A stretch of 64,000 nucleotides of DNA from Raphanus sativus. Lineage: Eukaryota > Streptophyta > Magnoliopsida > Brassicales > Brassicaceae. The DNA lies in the NCBI RefSeq assembly GCF_000801105.2, contig NC_079516.1, positions 49,583,265-49,647,264 on the forward strand. Direction: 5' to 3'. Position numbers and translations under genes: made by a program. The notes under the pieces were generated by a model that made no database searches, had not been told where the DNA came from, and saw nothing but the letters and a program-made list of their open reading frames with translations. Of the stretch, positions 1-12,800 are shown in pieces (the first letter of the stretch is position 1; each line of letters begins with the position of its first letter).

Positions 1-785
1 GGACCAGTTGTACAAATATAAGAAACTTTGTTCAGGAATGGATCCCTTCAAAGTTTGACACCGACGGTTGGAGAAGTCACGCGGAGGAAGATGAGATGCG
101 ACACCGCATACAGTGACGATGCAGTGGTGACTGATATCATATTCGCCGGGAAGGAAGAGTTTGGAAACGGAGCTAGAGATCGAGCCGGCGGCGAAACTAC
201 ATCAGATTTCTCTGTCTGGTTTTGTATGAAGGTATACACTTAGATTCAGATAAACCACCACAGCTTAGTAATTGAACTTGCTTGAAATTACCAGTGGCAG
301 AGGACCAAGAAGCAAATTGAAGAAGAGCATAGTTTTTTGTATTGCAAATAGTTTTCAGGATTTTAACAAAAGAAAAGAATTTTTTTCTGGATTTCAAACG
401 GTGGTTTTGAAAGAAAGGAGAAAGAGAGAGATGATGAAAGAGGGAAAATATATATTAAAAAAATCATTTAGTTAGAAATGTTCTTTAGTTAGCTGTCTTT
501 AGTAATTTATTAATAAAATACTAGATTTAGTTGGAAAAAAGTGTATGTGTAGCAATATGTGACTTATGATGAAATAATAAACTCAAAAGTGACCTGCATT
601 GTAAAAAGCTCTAATATAAAGCTGTAAGACACATGAGTATTTAATATTAATCAGCTTTATATTACAGCTTCACCAGCTTTACTGCAAGGCTTTTCTTTAT
701 ATTACAGTGAACCTTCACCAGGTGTCACTTTGTCATTTAACATCATTTGTCATTAACATCAGAGGTAACTTAATGGGCCTTTTAA
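1..785. other. Intergenic; possible unassigned exon at about 60-240
   Basis: Most of this stretch is AT-rich. Positions 60-240 are clearly more GC-rich than their surroundings and open on both strands, so they could be a fragment of a gene or leader running off the left edge, but I recognise no family. Near the PPR gene a 13-bp inverted repeat (612-624 and 652-664, core cagctttatatta) frames an AT-rich loop, and the ctttatattacag motif recurs at about 694-706. This may be a small MITE remnant. No promoter element is certain. Confidence 0.3.
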
Positions 786-2318
786 TTGGGTTACGGCCCA
801 TGTGTAATCGTGTCTAAGTGTTTGATCCACAGTGAAGTGAAGTGTCGGAATCGACAGGACTTGCTGAGTTTCATGTCTTGTCTGAGAAAATATCATTCTC
901 GAGTCCGTTCACTGAATCGTGTTATAGCGAACGACGCAAGCGAAGTCGAGAGACGAGCCCGCGCTCTGAGAGTTCTAGACATCATATCTTCGAAACCAGG
1001 TGGAGCTTCGGATCGCCGGAACGATCTTGGAACCGTTAAGGAGTTTCTGCGAACAGATTCGAAGCATCTCAAAGATGATCTTCCCCTCTCAAGAACCAAA
1101 TACGGAGTCTCAAGCGTTTTGGAAGAAGTTCTGCTCGAGGATTCCGCGAGTCTCAAGTGTAGTTTCGATGCTTACGGTTTGTCTTCCGCCGTGAGGTCTT
1201 GCGGGTCGGGTCGTGACTTTAGAACCGGTTATGGGTTTCATTGCTTAGCGTTAAAAAGTGGGTTTACCTCAGATGTGTACGTAGGAAGCTCTTTAGTCGT
1301 TTTGTACAGAGATTCTGGTGAGTTAGATAATGCGCATAAGGTGTTCGTCGAAATGCCTGAGAAGAACGTGGTTTCGTGGACGGCTATGATCTCAGGGTTT
1401 GCGCAGGAGTGGCGTGTGGATATCTGTTTGAAGCTTTACTCAAAGATGAGAGATTCAACCTCCGAACAACCGAATGATTATACCTTCACGGCTCTTTTGA
1501 GCGCTTGTACTGGAAGCGGGGCGTTAGGGCAAGGAAGAAGCGTTCATTGTCAGACACTTAAGACGGGGTTCAAGTCTTGTCTTCATATCTCAAACGCTCT
1601 CATCTCGATGTACTGTAAATGCGGAGACTTGAAGGATGCTTTCCGTGTCTTTGACCAGTTTGTTAACAAAGACGTCGTCTCTTGGAACTCTATGATTGCT
1701 GGCTACGCGCAGCATGGACTTGCGACGCAAGCAATCGAGCTTTTCGAAGTAGTGATGCCCAAAACCGGGACAAAGCCTGATGCAATCACGTACTTAGGAG
1801 TCCTGTCATCGTGCAGACACGCGGGTATGGTTAAAGAAGGAAGAAAGTTCTTCAATTTGATGGTGGAACGCGGGGTGGAACCACAACTCAGCCACTACTC
1901 TTGTCTTATAGATCTTCTCGGGAGGTTTGGTCTGTTGCAAGAAGCCTTGGAGATGATCGAAAACATGCCGATGGAACCAAACGCAGTCATATGGGGATCT
2001 CTGCTTTTCTCTTGCCGTGTCCACGGAGATGTCTGGACGGGAATCAGAGCTGCGGAGGAACGGCTGATTCTTGAGCCTGAGTGTGCAGCCACGCATGTCC
2101 AGCTAGCGAATCTTTACGCTAGTGTCAGGTACTATAAAGAGGCGGCGATGGTGAGGAAAGCTATGAAAGATAAAGGACTGAAGACGAATCCAGGGTGTAG
2201 TTGGGTTGAGATTGATAACGATGTTTTCATGTTTAAAGCTGAAGATGGTAGCAACTGTAGAATGCTAGAGATTGTTCGTGTTCTTCGTTGTCTTGTAGAG
2301 CACATGGAACTACTCTAA
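786..2318 (+). CDS. PLS-class pentatricopeptide repeat protein with E/E+ tail (At2g37320-like)
   Basis: Single-exon gene of 510 codons, as usual for plant PPR genes. An N-terminal part of about 125 residues, rich in Arg and Ser, could hold an organelle (probably mitochondrial) targeting peptide. PPR and PPR-like units fill about residues 127-400, with typical signatures such as [28 protein letters not shown] and [12 protein letters not shown]. An E/E+ region follows (about 401-495, with the landmark GCSWVEI at 470-476). No DYW deaminase domain is present, so the protein would bind RNA and depend on a partner for any C-to-U editing. An in-frame Met at 873 (residue 30) begins MSCLRKY and may be the true start; the 786 start lies close to what looks like promoter DNA. 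Its place next to ALS3 fits the Arabidopsis gene order. The editing role is inferred from the family. Confidence 0.88.
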   Translation: MGYGPCVIVSKCLIHSEVKCRNRQDLLSFMSCLRKYHSRVRSLNRVIANDASEVERRARALRVLDIISSKPGGASDRRNDLGTVKEFLRTDSKHLKDDLPLSRTKYGVSSVLEEVLLEDSASLKCSFDAYGLSSAVRSCGSGRDFRTGYGFHCLALKSGFTSDVYVGSSLVVLYRDSGELDNAHKVFVEMPEKNVVSWTAMISGFAQEWRVDICLKLYSKMRDSTSEQPNDYTFTALLSACTGSGALGQGRSVHCQTLKTGFKSCLHISNALISMYCKCGDLKDAFRVFDQFVNKDVVSWNSMIAGYAQHGLATQAIELFEVVMPKTGTKPDAITYLGVLSSCRHAGMVKEGRKFFNLMVERGVEPQLSHYSCLIDLLGRFGLLQEALEMIENMPMEPNAVIWGSLLFSCRVHGDVWTGIRAAEERLILEPECAATHVQLANLYASVRYYKEAAMVRKAMKDKGLKTNPGCSWVEIDNDVFMFKAEDGSNCRMLEIVRVLRCLVEHMELL

Positions 2319-3021
2319 TACAACACACATAACAGATAAGTCAATAGTGATACAATAGGCTTTATCTTTTACATACATGTGCATCTTTTTTATTTTAACG
2401 TTTTCAACAATACAGTACCTCTATAACTATATGAAAAGGTTTTGATTAATTTAGTAAATATAACAGGTAGTCAAATGGATATAGTTCTATAATGTGGTTA
2501 AATGCACCCAAGAGTTCTATATAATAATTTAAGTGAAAATAAAATAAAATAGTGAGAAGTGAAGTCAGTTTTGCAATAACTTATTTTGGTTTATAATTTT
2601 ACTTCTGAAGAATGAGTTTGCACGATTGATATTTTATTTTATTCATGTTTGGATCACGGTCGTTTTTAAAAGTCATCATTTCCATCACTAGTTTTTGTTT
2701 AACACGCATCAACTATGTTGTTATTTATTGCAGGCGGCAACTGAACTTATCCTATTTTTTATTTTATACATTTTTATTACATTGTTTTCTTCATATTTTT
2801 ACTATTACATCCAATTCTAAATTAATTATCCATCTGATAATGCAGAAATAAAGATATCTTAACATAGGCAATCGAATCCAACACATGAGCTGATGTAATA
2901 AAAGATGAGTGGAAAGTGTCTGCTTTTTCTAGTCCCTATAACTTGTTGTCCACTATTATTCCCTCCACCACCACTACAAAGACGACAAAAGAAGGAAAAA
3001 AAGAGCGAGAGAGAGAGAGAC
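2319..3021. other. Intergenic spacer and ALS3 leader
   Basis: AT-rich spacer between the PPR stop and the ALS3 start. The final 25 bases before the ALS3 ATG are a short GA-rich run (3003-3020), common in plant 5' leaders. The ALS3 frame is open upstream to 2905, but the first Met at 3022 gives the family's normal N-terminus, so the upstream extension is taken as leader. No repeat or RNA gene was recognised. Confidence 0.6.
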
Positions 3022-4342
3022 ATGGATTTAGACTGGGTAGCAGCTTTTCTCAACGACTACGAATGGTTGATCGAGTACCTCAAAAACATGGTGAAGCCAG
3101 CGGCGGCGCTCGCCGTCGTGCTTCTAGCCGTGGCTCTCTCCTACTCGCAGAACCTCTCTTTGGAAGGAGAAATGATCTACTCTGTTTTCAGATCGTTTCT
3201 TCAGCTCTCTGTCATCGGTTTCGTTCTTCAGTTCATCTTCGACCAAGAAAACGCAGGCTGGATCGTCCTCGCTTATCTCTTCATGGTCTTCGTCGCTGGT
3301 TACACCGCCGGACAACGTGCCAAGCACGTGCCACGTGGTAAGTACGTGGCCGGGGTATCTATCCTCGCCGGAACAGGTATAACAATGTTCCTGCTCGTTG
3401 TCCTCAACGTCTTTCCTTTCACTCCGAGGTATATGATCCCTGTGGCGGGGATGATGGTCGGAAATGCCATGACGGTCGTAGGCGTTACAATGAAACAGCT
3501 ACGAGATGACATCAAAATGCAGCTAAACCTGGTACATGTTATTACTTCTACCCAATGTTCAAAATATTGTTAAGACTGTAATAGATGCTTAGAGGACTAG
3601 ATATTAGGCAGAGTATTCGGAGTTTAGATCATTTTTGATAGTCTAGGCAAAAACTTAATTGTTAACAAATTATGATTTTTTATATTTCACATTTATATTA
3701 GATATTTTAGTTTTTATTTCACCTGTAATCTTGTCAACAAAAAAAAAATGTTTTGATAAATCATAAAAATTAAATATACAATAAAAACAGATTAGACAAA
3801 TTTGTGGATTTGAACTAATATTATTGTTTGATTTAGGAAAATCAAATGAATTTAAATTAGTTTAAACAGGATCAAATTATTGTTGATCGATTTATAACGA
3901 TTTAAATCTATTTGAATCACATTAATCAGGTTTTAAGAAATGGTTTCGTGTTAATGACCCATTTTAGAAAATTGCTTACCAAACTTAACTGAACCTAAGT
4001 TTCCGGTTTTATTGATGTGTCGAAAACCAGGTGGAAACGGCTTTGGCACTAGGAGCAACACCACGACAAGCGACACTGCAACAGGTGAAGAGAGCTTTGG
4101 TGACATCTCTATCTCCGGTTTTGGATAGCTGCAAAACCGTTGGTTTGATCTCTCTACCAGGGGCCATGACGGGTATGATAATGGGTGGCGCGTCGCCTCT
4201 TGAAGCTATTCAGCTACAGATAGTTGTCATGAACATGATTGTTGGAGCAGCCACGGTTAGTAGTATCATGTGTACGTATCTTTGTTGGCCATCTTTTTTC
4301 ACTAAAGCTTACCAGTTGCAAACTCATGTCTTCTTAAGTTGA
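3022..4342 (+). CDS. ALS3: ALS3 / ABCI16 aluminium-tolerance half-type ABC transporter permease
   Basis: Two exons, 3022-3531 and 4031-4342, with a 499-bp AT-rich intron (gtacat...accag) between them. The joined frame has 273 codons plus stop, the family's usual length. The protein is nearly all hydrophobic segments (at least six membrane spans; for example residues 25-42, 50-70, 77-95, 110-130) and belongs to the UPF0014/FetB-like permease family. The conserved stretch VETALALGATPRQA at the start of exon 2 and the segment SLPGAMTGMIMGGASPLEAIQLQ are the family's signature loop and helix. In Arabidopsis ALS3 works with the nucleotide-binding half STAR1/ABCI17 at the tonoplast or plasma membrane to redistribute aluminium, and also affects phosphate-starvation root responses. 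No ATPase domain is encoded here, as expected. Both exons look intact. Confidence 0.93.
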
Positions 4343-5824
4343 AGTTTTGATCATCAATGTCCTTTCAGCAACCTTTGACATTTGCTAACATGGTTTGAGA
4401 GAGTCTTTGTTACGGGACAAAATAAGAAAATTTAGCAGAGAGAGATCAAACCAGCAAAACCAATGTTAACCCATGAATCTGAGGTCGGAAAACAATAAAT
4501 TTCAACCAGAAAACTGTAAATTTCAGTCCAAAAACAGTCAGACTGAGTTTTCTTCGGGAGAAGTGTCAGATCACTAACTTCTTAATGTATTGTGGCATAT
4601 GAAACTATAAAGCCATCACAAATTTCTCGTTATGCCAATGCTACTTTTTATAATCTAACTCCTTTGAGCATAGATTGCTAAAAAAAAGAAGTCAATGCTC
4701 AGAAGTTGAAATCACAGTTACTGAAAAAAGCTAAACATGTAGAAAACATTTTGTAACCTGCTCACATTGACTACTTGCAAGTTGCAATATGCCATTCTAT
4801 TCTAAGCAAGTGTCTCGTATGCCTGAGTCTTGAAAAATGAATGACATGTCGTCGTTTTCACGTAGAATTAATTATCAACTATCAAATTAAAACATCTATG
4901 AATTTTCTTTTGTATAAGTTATAACATGTTGCTCTGGTTGAAACATTCGCAGATTTTAGAAGTGTGCTAAGGTTAACGCAGACGGAGAGAATATTTTAGA
5001 AATAGTCATGCAGGTCTTCTTTGATTTAGGCAAGACTTTTTCGTAAATATGCTATATGATTAAGAGAAGTTCTCACTTAAAGACGTGACGATTGCGTCAG
5101 GTTAACATCAACCTATAGGAAATTAGCAAAGATACGCGATAGCAAAGACTTAGCTATTGCTAATTCGTCATGGATGAAACCACTGATTTGTTGTATAGAG
5201 GCTACCGAATGAATATAAACACAAGCTAGCTACTAAATAGTCGTCGAACGCTAGTTACAAGACATCATTAAGTTATCCTAATTAAAATTTAGGATAAATA
5301 CCTGAAATTAAAAAAGAGAGATTTATGAAAATATCGATCTATATAAGTCTATAATCCTTTTTTTGTAACATCATAAATCTATAGTCCCTAGCTAAATTTA
5401 GATTTATCCACATAAAAAACGGTTTTACAAGTTTTAAAGTTGGATAAAATCAACATAAATAATTAATAAACAAAAATCTTAATGATAGATCCTATATTCA
5501 GGAATCAATCAGGACACTATTTATTTATTTTCCATCTTATCAGTAACAGATTATATAATTTTGAAATTATACCAAAAAAGGATATTTCATAAAAAACTAC
5601 ATTTTCACTATTATTAGTCAGTGGAGGATTTTCTAAGAAAAGCAAGAAAAATCAGATTGCGTCATAATATTAGAGATAAATGTTGGGAAAAAACAACAAA
5701 ACCTATTTGGCCTTGAAATAATCTTGTAATTTGCATATTTAATAATAAAATAAAGACCATCGTCACCCAGGAAAAAATATTGAAGAGAAGGCACGGCACC
5801 ACGTACACGGTTCGTCTGACTTGT

Positions 5825-5886
<62 letters not shown>

Positions 5887-5979
5887 AATCGCACTCCGTT
5901 TAATTTTCTCGCCATTGTTCAATTTTATTTACTTTTTTTTTCTAAAATTCAAAATTCGAAAAGGAGAATCAAATCAAAA
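4343..5979. other. Intergenic spacer
   Basis: AT-rich, about 1.6 kb, with stops in all frames. I see no gene, RNA gene or convincing mobile-element ends. The right end is the leader of the coiled-coil gene and contains a long CT microsatellite. Confidence 0.5.
5828..5885 (+). repeat. (CT)n microsatellite in a 5' leader
   Basis: About 28 uninterrupted CT dinucleotides roughly 95 bases upstream of the ATG at 5980. Pyrimidine tracts of this kind are frequent in plant core promoters and 5' UTRs. The tract makes spurious Ser-Leu reading frames that should not be annotated as protein. Confidence 0.95.
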
Positions 5980-8900
5980 ATGTCGTGGCTGAGATCGGCG
6001 GTGCACAAAGCAGTCGAAGTCGGCGGGCAGAACAGTCTCACCCGCACCGTTCGCGGTTACGCCGGTTCCGTCGTCCTCACCGCCGGGAATGCCGTCTCCG
6101 GAGGGGCCAAACTGATCCAGGATCGCATCGTATATAATAATCCTCCTCCTCTTTCAAAAATAAATTAAAAAAAATTCAAATTATAGTTTCTAATAACCGC
6201 GCGGCGGGCCGATGCGTGTTGGTTACGTAACAGGGATCGAGGAACGTCAAGAGCTTTACTCTCGCGGTGAAGAGATTAGAAGAGGTCTCGGTTTCGTCCC
6301 GAGGCGCCGAGAGGGTGCAGTTGCTGAGGAGATGGCTTGTCGCTCTCAGAGAGATCGAGAGGATCTTGTCTTCGTCTTCCGAGAATAATATCGACGATCA
6401 GAATTCAGAAGAAGCCAAGGATTCTTGTACCACCGTCAGTGCCACAATTTATTGTCTTTGGTCATTTTGCCTTTCTAATCGTGTGTTTGTGAAATTGTAG
6501 CAGATTTATTACGTTGATCCTGGTCTTCCTGGTGAGCCAATGACTTTTAGACATGTGTTTCTTCACAGTGAGGCCCTTGAAGGCATGGTTTTATCTATGG
6601 TAAGGTGGTTTAAGCCCATGTTTTAAGCCATTAGGGCCCAAGAACATCGCAACACTGAGTTTAACCGCATGTTTAAACTCTTTTTATCTTTGAATCAGAT
6701 TCTGGAAGCACCAAAAGAAGAAGAAGTCCATCTGCTTCAGGAACTCTTTGGGTGAGATGCTTTCTCTTCCACTCAGCTATTCTACGAGTATAAGAAAAAC
6801 CCTTTCATTTGAGCTCATATGTACATACAGGCTCTGTTTGTCAGGAGAGAAGGAAGTTCACGAAGCAGTGATTCAAAATGTGCAGGACTTGGCGATTGTG
6901 TTTTCCAAATACAAGGATGAAGTTTTGGTAAGCATGTACTGGATTTTACAAAAAAAACGGACAAGCTTCTGTAATGCCTCTTTCTGGTGTTTTTTCTTTT
7001 TTAGGCAAAGCGTGAAGAACTGCTTCAATATGTCCAAAGTGCAATCGGAGGACTAAAAATCAGTGCTGATCTTGCAAGGTATTAATTGGATCACAACCAT
7101 ATATTATTACACTAAATTTTTCCTGTGCTGGAAATGTCCATGCCTTTAAGAATTTACTTATCTCGTTTGTGACTAGCTCAGAATAGATACTGAAGCACAT
7201 GATCTGATGGAGAAACTAGATAAGACCAAGGTCAAGGTTCTTGAGCAGGCTTCAAATGAAGATTGTTCAAAAACCGCTGCAACCAATGCTGCATCAACCG
7301 AGGTGATATTGTCTCTTATGTAAACTAAATTTTCACATGGAAGCCAAGTGAAAGGAAATTCCACAAGGCTTCTAGAAGAATTTTTATTTTATTGCACTAG
7401 TTTCTTTCCTAAGTATTTTCACGATTTTTTTTTATAGATTTCTGAATCAATGTATGTGAGATGTACTAAAAAAAATTGGGTTGCTGCTGCAGGCTCTCCG
7501 AGAAATTCTTGAGCAAGTTCGCACGTTTTCGAAGCTAGAAGCACTCTTGCTGAAGAAAAAATCATTGAAAAATGGTGATTCTCTTCAACTTCACGATGAG
7601 AAGGTGAAACTGCACACAATTTAGAACCGAACTCTGTTTTTTAATTATTATTATTATTTTTGCATGGATGTCACTAGTGTACGACATCATGTTACCTAAT
7701 TTGGATGTTAAATTAAGTTCACTCTGTATTGTGCAGGTTGACAAACTCAAAGTTCTGTCAGAATCTTTACTCAGTTCTACCTCTAAAGCTGAAGACAGAA
7801 TCGTGGATCATAGGTGAGAGCAAACGTAACCTGGTAGTCTACAGTGTATCTGCTTCCTATACAATCATAGTTAACATCTAACGTTCTGTTCATATTCTAA
7901 AAGCAGAAGTCAGAAAGAAGAAGCTCTTAATTTCCGACTTTCCAAAACTACTGAAGTCAGCCAGCAGGAGAAGGTTTGCAGTCCATGATCTCTTTATTAC
8001 CCCTGTTAAATAATGAAATATTGACCTAGTGCTTTGGATGTTCTGTTTTCATTTTTCTTTTACATTGTTTTTCAGGATGTAGAGGCGGAATTAAAAAATC
8101 TTGAGATTATGAAGGATGATCTTGAAAATGAACTGAACAGGGTAACTTCCATAAGAACTTATCCAGATCAATTTACTGAAATGGTATTTGTACATCATAT
8201 TAGAGTTCACGTGTTTTTTGAAGGTCAACACCTCAATAACATCTGTCCGGGCTCGTCTTCGCAATGCCAGAGAAGAAAGAGAGCAGTTTGATAATGCAAG
8301 TAATGAAATTCTTTTGCACCTGAAGTCAAAGGTAACTTAACTTCTTACTTGTTCTAAGCATCTTTTTTTTTTTTTTGAACACATTTCTAATTTTGTCATG
8401 ATACATAAGCAATGTCAATAGTAAATTAATTAGCCACTAAGAATAGTTCGTGATGTTTGGCCGGCTTACGTGTAGGAAGACGAGCTAACTCGTTCAATAT
8501 GTTCATGCCGAGTAGAGGCGGAAGTTGTGAATAAGTGGATCAAATTTTTAGAAGATACCTGGATTATCCAGTCTAAATTTGATCGACAAAAGGAAATACA
8601 AGTGAGGTATGTCTTATCTTCACTATGCAAAGAACTTAGCAGTTATGTTGCTTCGTTAATTATTTTCCATGTGATCCTTATTTTGCCATTTCTTCCACCA
8701 TGGATCAATACTCAAGTGGGGAGATGGAGAGATATGGTGACCATTTCATCGACCTGATTGTTCAACTCCTCTCTTTCTACAAGGTACTACTAAATGTTAA
8801 ACCCAAAATTAGTTCTAATTTTGCCATGATACAGTATACACCGTTTAGTATAAATATTTGTTTTCACTTCCCTATTATGTCAGGACCTTAGACTGTAAAC

Positions 8901-9859
8901 CAAAGATTAATCTCACATTCATACTTTTAATACCAACTCAGGAACAGTTGGATCCTTCTTTACCCAAGATCCGAAGAGTTATTGAGAATTTGGAACCAAG
9001 TAAAGGGTAAATATCACTTACCTGTTCCTAGAGATTATATATTTGACCAAGTTTAGAACTGATAGCTTTGTTTATGGGGAAATATCAGGTTAGAAGCAGA
9101 GAAAAAGATAGACGATAAGGATGCAAAGCCAATTGATTCTAGAAAACAGCTTGAGAGGGAGTATCTGGACCTCGAAGCTAAGGTAAGTGTAGCTTTAGAA
9201 AATAGACCCACTTCTCTCAAAATTTTAAATAATGGAACAGAACATTCCTAAGCTTGATTTCAACTGCAGAGACAAGAAAGTGTGTGTGTCCTTTTTTTCA
9301 TAACCTATCTTATGATTGTTATTTATTAACTGTACCAGTTTGTAACAACACTAAGTGTGGTGGATGCCATGAAAAAGCCATTCTATTCACAGACGGAAGG
9401 TATCTCCAGGTAACGTTCCATACATATTCAGCTATGGATGGAGAATACAAAAGTATGAAAGTTATGCAAACTTTACTCTCCCCCTGGTTTTGGTGCAGGA
9501 AAGACGATAAAAGAGTAAAAGAACTATTCGAGGCATTGGACAAAACAAAAGTGGAGTTTGAGTCTATCGAACGTCCGCTTCTAGATATAGAATCTCCTGC
9601 GAGAACATCTTCTTCTTCTTCTTCACGCTCACCGTCCCTGAAGACGACGCTCGACACTCCGCTTTCGGACACAGCAGTTCCGAAAAAACTTGCTGATGAT
9701 GATTCTGATCCAGACAGTAAAAAAGGGTCTTCAGAGAAAGAAGACGCGGCAAAGAATCAGCTGGAGTTGGAACTGGACGATGGAGAAGAGCTCTTGGCGG
9801 ATGAAATCAATGATTGGGAATTCGATGCTCTTGATGACACTCACTTCAAAAACCAATAG
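5980..9859 (+). CDS. At2g37370-like coiled-coil protein (centrosomal CEP135-like annotation), 18 exons
   Basis: Exons joined by hand: 5980-6129, 6234-6434, 6501-6599, 6699-6751, 6831-6927, 7005-7078, 7182-7302, 7493-7603, 7737-7813, 7907-7973, 8076-8141, 8224-8331, 8476-8606, 8717-8783, 8942-9006, 9089-9182, 9339-9409 and 9499-9859. All borders are GT..AG and the frame closes at 670 residues. The N-terminus (MSWLRSAVHKAVEVGG) looks amphipathic. The middle is long charged helix with Glu/Lys heptads, predicted coiled coil. The last exon holds a Ser run and an acidic tail with the motif WEFDALDD near the C-terminus. No catalytic domain is seen. The Arabidopsis relative is annotated only by weak likeness to a centrosomal protein, so function is unknown; a scaffold or trafficking role is a guess. 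The acceptors of exons 3 and 10 are NAGNAG type, so one-codon isoforms are possible. Confidence 0.85.
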
Positions 9860-12800
9860 CTGACCCCCCAACCCATATTTTGCATAGGTAAGCCACTTAA
9901 GCTCTTGCTTAGTTAACGTAAAACTTTCAAAGGCAATATAGATATTATTGGATAATGTCTAACTTATTGTTAGTAAAGAGACTTATTCGATGTTACATTT
10001 TGTTTTGTTGCTGTGTAATGTAGCACATGATGGTGGAAGGTGGGGGAGTACATCAATTACTATTTAACTAATGGAAGGTTCTGGCTTTCCAGAGTTTTCT
10101 ATAAAACATATAAAAGAATTTTGCAAGTTTTTTCTCTTCTTTTTCTTTTTTTTGAAGTTCTAGTTTGAAATATGATCAAATGTAGATATTATATTAATAT
10201 AGCTCCCCAATAAGTTTAAAATGAGTTTGTCTTTCTTGGCCGGAGTCGAGAATTATTATTTTTTCGTTTATATGGATATTTCTTTTCATTTTCGTGCCTA
10301 TATGATGTATATTTTTAATATCGTTGTCATAAAAAATATATATTCCTGGAAAACTATTGAGGGCAAATGTGCTTGCTTTGTTAGCTAATTTTCTTTGAAA
10401 TTAAAAGTTTGAATTGGGAAATGCATTCATTGTAGTTGTTACGTTATAACGAACTAAATGCAGTTTGTTACGTTCACACAGAACAATGTGTTTATTGCAC
10501 AATGAACCCACCAAAGGAGTTTGAACTTTTTTGGTCTTGCCAATGCCATCGCCCAAGACTTGAATACATATATTTAAAAACAATATAATCTAAGTTTAAC
10601 TTAAGAATCCAATTGGTTCAGACGTAATTGTTTATGTTCGTTTTATAAGGAAAAAATGTACACATTTTTACATGTTTTACATTTAAGAAACATAAGCTTT
10701 TGCCCTTTGCATTTTAAACATGTAGAAAAGTTACTGGAGCTACAGCTGTAAGAAAGCAAACAAACAAATATTACAATAATTTAAAAAAACAAGTATCAAT
10801 GGAGAAGCAAACAAAACAAGCGATCAAACCACTATCCTCTATTTTAATTTTATCATCCAGTATTATAACATTTTTTCATTTGTATGCAACTGACATAGAG
10901 CTTGTTTGCTTCAGCTGGATCACAAAAACTAAGCTAAAGAAGATTATTAAAAGAAAATTCAGACAACTCATGAGACCCAATTTGATTTGATTGACATATA
11001 TTTGGTAGAAACTGCAAAAGAAGTCGAATGGTTTTTGTTGTTATCATTCAGTGTCTTCACCTTGGCTTAGTCCTACCTGAACAGTTCGATTTCCATAATG
11101 CATTTTTTACAATATTTTCAAGAGGTTCAAATTCGAATTACGTGGTAGCTAAAGATACGGCTGCTCATTTACAATTTCAAGTCCACTTATTTTTAGGAGA
11201 AGTAAATAAAAAATAACAAAGAAAGAAACAAAGTAGGTCCACTTTCATATGAAGTGTAGTGGTTTTATGGTGTGCATATGTTTTGACTGAGAGGTTTTCC
11301 ACTACTCTCAATCCATTAAATCAACAGTGGGATATAAACTAATTAATGATTTGCTTATAATATGCATGTCACTGGGGCATTATGATTTCCTTATTTTCTA
11401 AAAACATTTTGGGATATTTCAGAATGCTAAAGACATAATGTTCTTCCTGGAAAATGAGAGAAAATATTTAGCAAAAATAAAAAGAAGATTGAAAGTGGTG
11501 AGCATTTACTTTGTGAGTTGTTTCAATGATTGAAACAGAGAAGAAGTCACTCTGCTTTTTAAGTACTTCGCTGTGTACGACAGACTTCCCACTCCACTTC
11601 TCTCCAACACACACTAAGACGTAATTTGCAAGGAATTATCAACTATAAAGTACAATTAACTAACCTTCATTTCTATTACTGGAATTTTATAAATACAACT
11701 TCTTTACATGGATATTCGGTAAAAAGGTTGACCCGCTTGCTAACATTACAAGCTACGGTTCCAATGAAATATAAATACAAAGTACAAAGTGCATACAGCC
11801 ATTTATCATTTTATCTTATTTTGAATTTCCTGCACTCGGTAAAATAGGGACAGTACTTATCTTACATGTGATTATTATATAAACAAAGAAAGTAGAAAGC
11901 GAAAAGACATGAATATGTTACAGGAGTATGGGGGTAAAAGTAGGTATCCACTTACTCACAAGTCACGACCTGCAACAATTATTACACTTTTGTTGATTAA
12001 AAAGATAACTTTTTGATATGTGAAAACAAGAGCTATGCATTTTGTAAAACAAAAATATATTGTGGTCTTCTTCTTTCTTTATAAAAGATCGAGACTTCTG
12101 TCAGCTATGAGCTACCGTTACTTTTACCATACACGTGACCATTGTTACTGTGGCCAATGAAACACGAAGGAAAGGATATAACAAATATTTTTTTTGCTTG
12201 TTCCAGGCAGGGCTATGACCCCCCCTAACCGTGAGTTGTGTGGTGCGGAGTTATAGCCGTTTTGTATCTCTCTGTCTCTCTTTGACTGTCGTCTGCAGCT
12301 TAGTATAGTTGGCCAGTCATAATTGTCTTTTTTTTGGCTGGTATTGCATGCTATGCTACAATGTATATTCAGTTCATGAATATTTTCTGTGTAATCAACT
12401 TGTGCTAATAGTTTGGTGTTGAGAAGTTTTTTGGTTTACAGAAAAATTGGCATATGCACATAGGTTAGTTTGTTCATTATGTATATTAAATAATCATGTG
12501 GTTATAAGTAATGTTTCAGCTAGACAGCTATATTCAAAATTTTCTGAGATTTGATATATAGTAATTTAGATTTACATAGTTGGAATATTAGGTTTGGTAA
12601 TCGTGTGGATCAAGGTGGACATTTTAGTTTTTCTTTTCTGAATACCAGGAGTTTGGAGACCAAGTCTCTAATTTCCAAATCCGAAATCACAACATTTAAG
12701 ATTAATTTCGTTTCAGCGATCATTTAAACTGGAAACCTCTAATACAATGGCTGATGATTTTTTTCAGTTGAGCAAAATGTGTGTATTTACAGAGAATTTA

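Noticed and set aside
28..243. 71-codon frame at the left edge
   Set aside because: Both strands are open over this GC-richer patch and no family motif is visible; noted only as a possible exon fragment.
5780..6168. Frames running through the CT tract into exon 1 of the coiled-coil gene
   Set aside because: Artefact of the dinucleotide repeat; the real start is the ATG at 5980 and the frame ends in intron 1.
9254..9498. Upstream extension of the last exon frame of the coiled-coil gene
   Set aside because: It reads through two introns; splicing at 9339-9409 and 9499 gives the continuous frame FVTTLSVVDAMKK...RKDDKRVKELFEALD.
12180..12260. Candidate microRNA near gttccaggcaggg
   Set aside because: No complementary arm nearby and no match to a plant miRNA sequence that I can recall.
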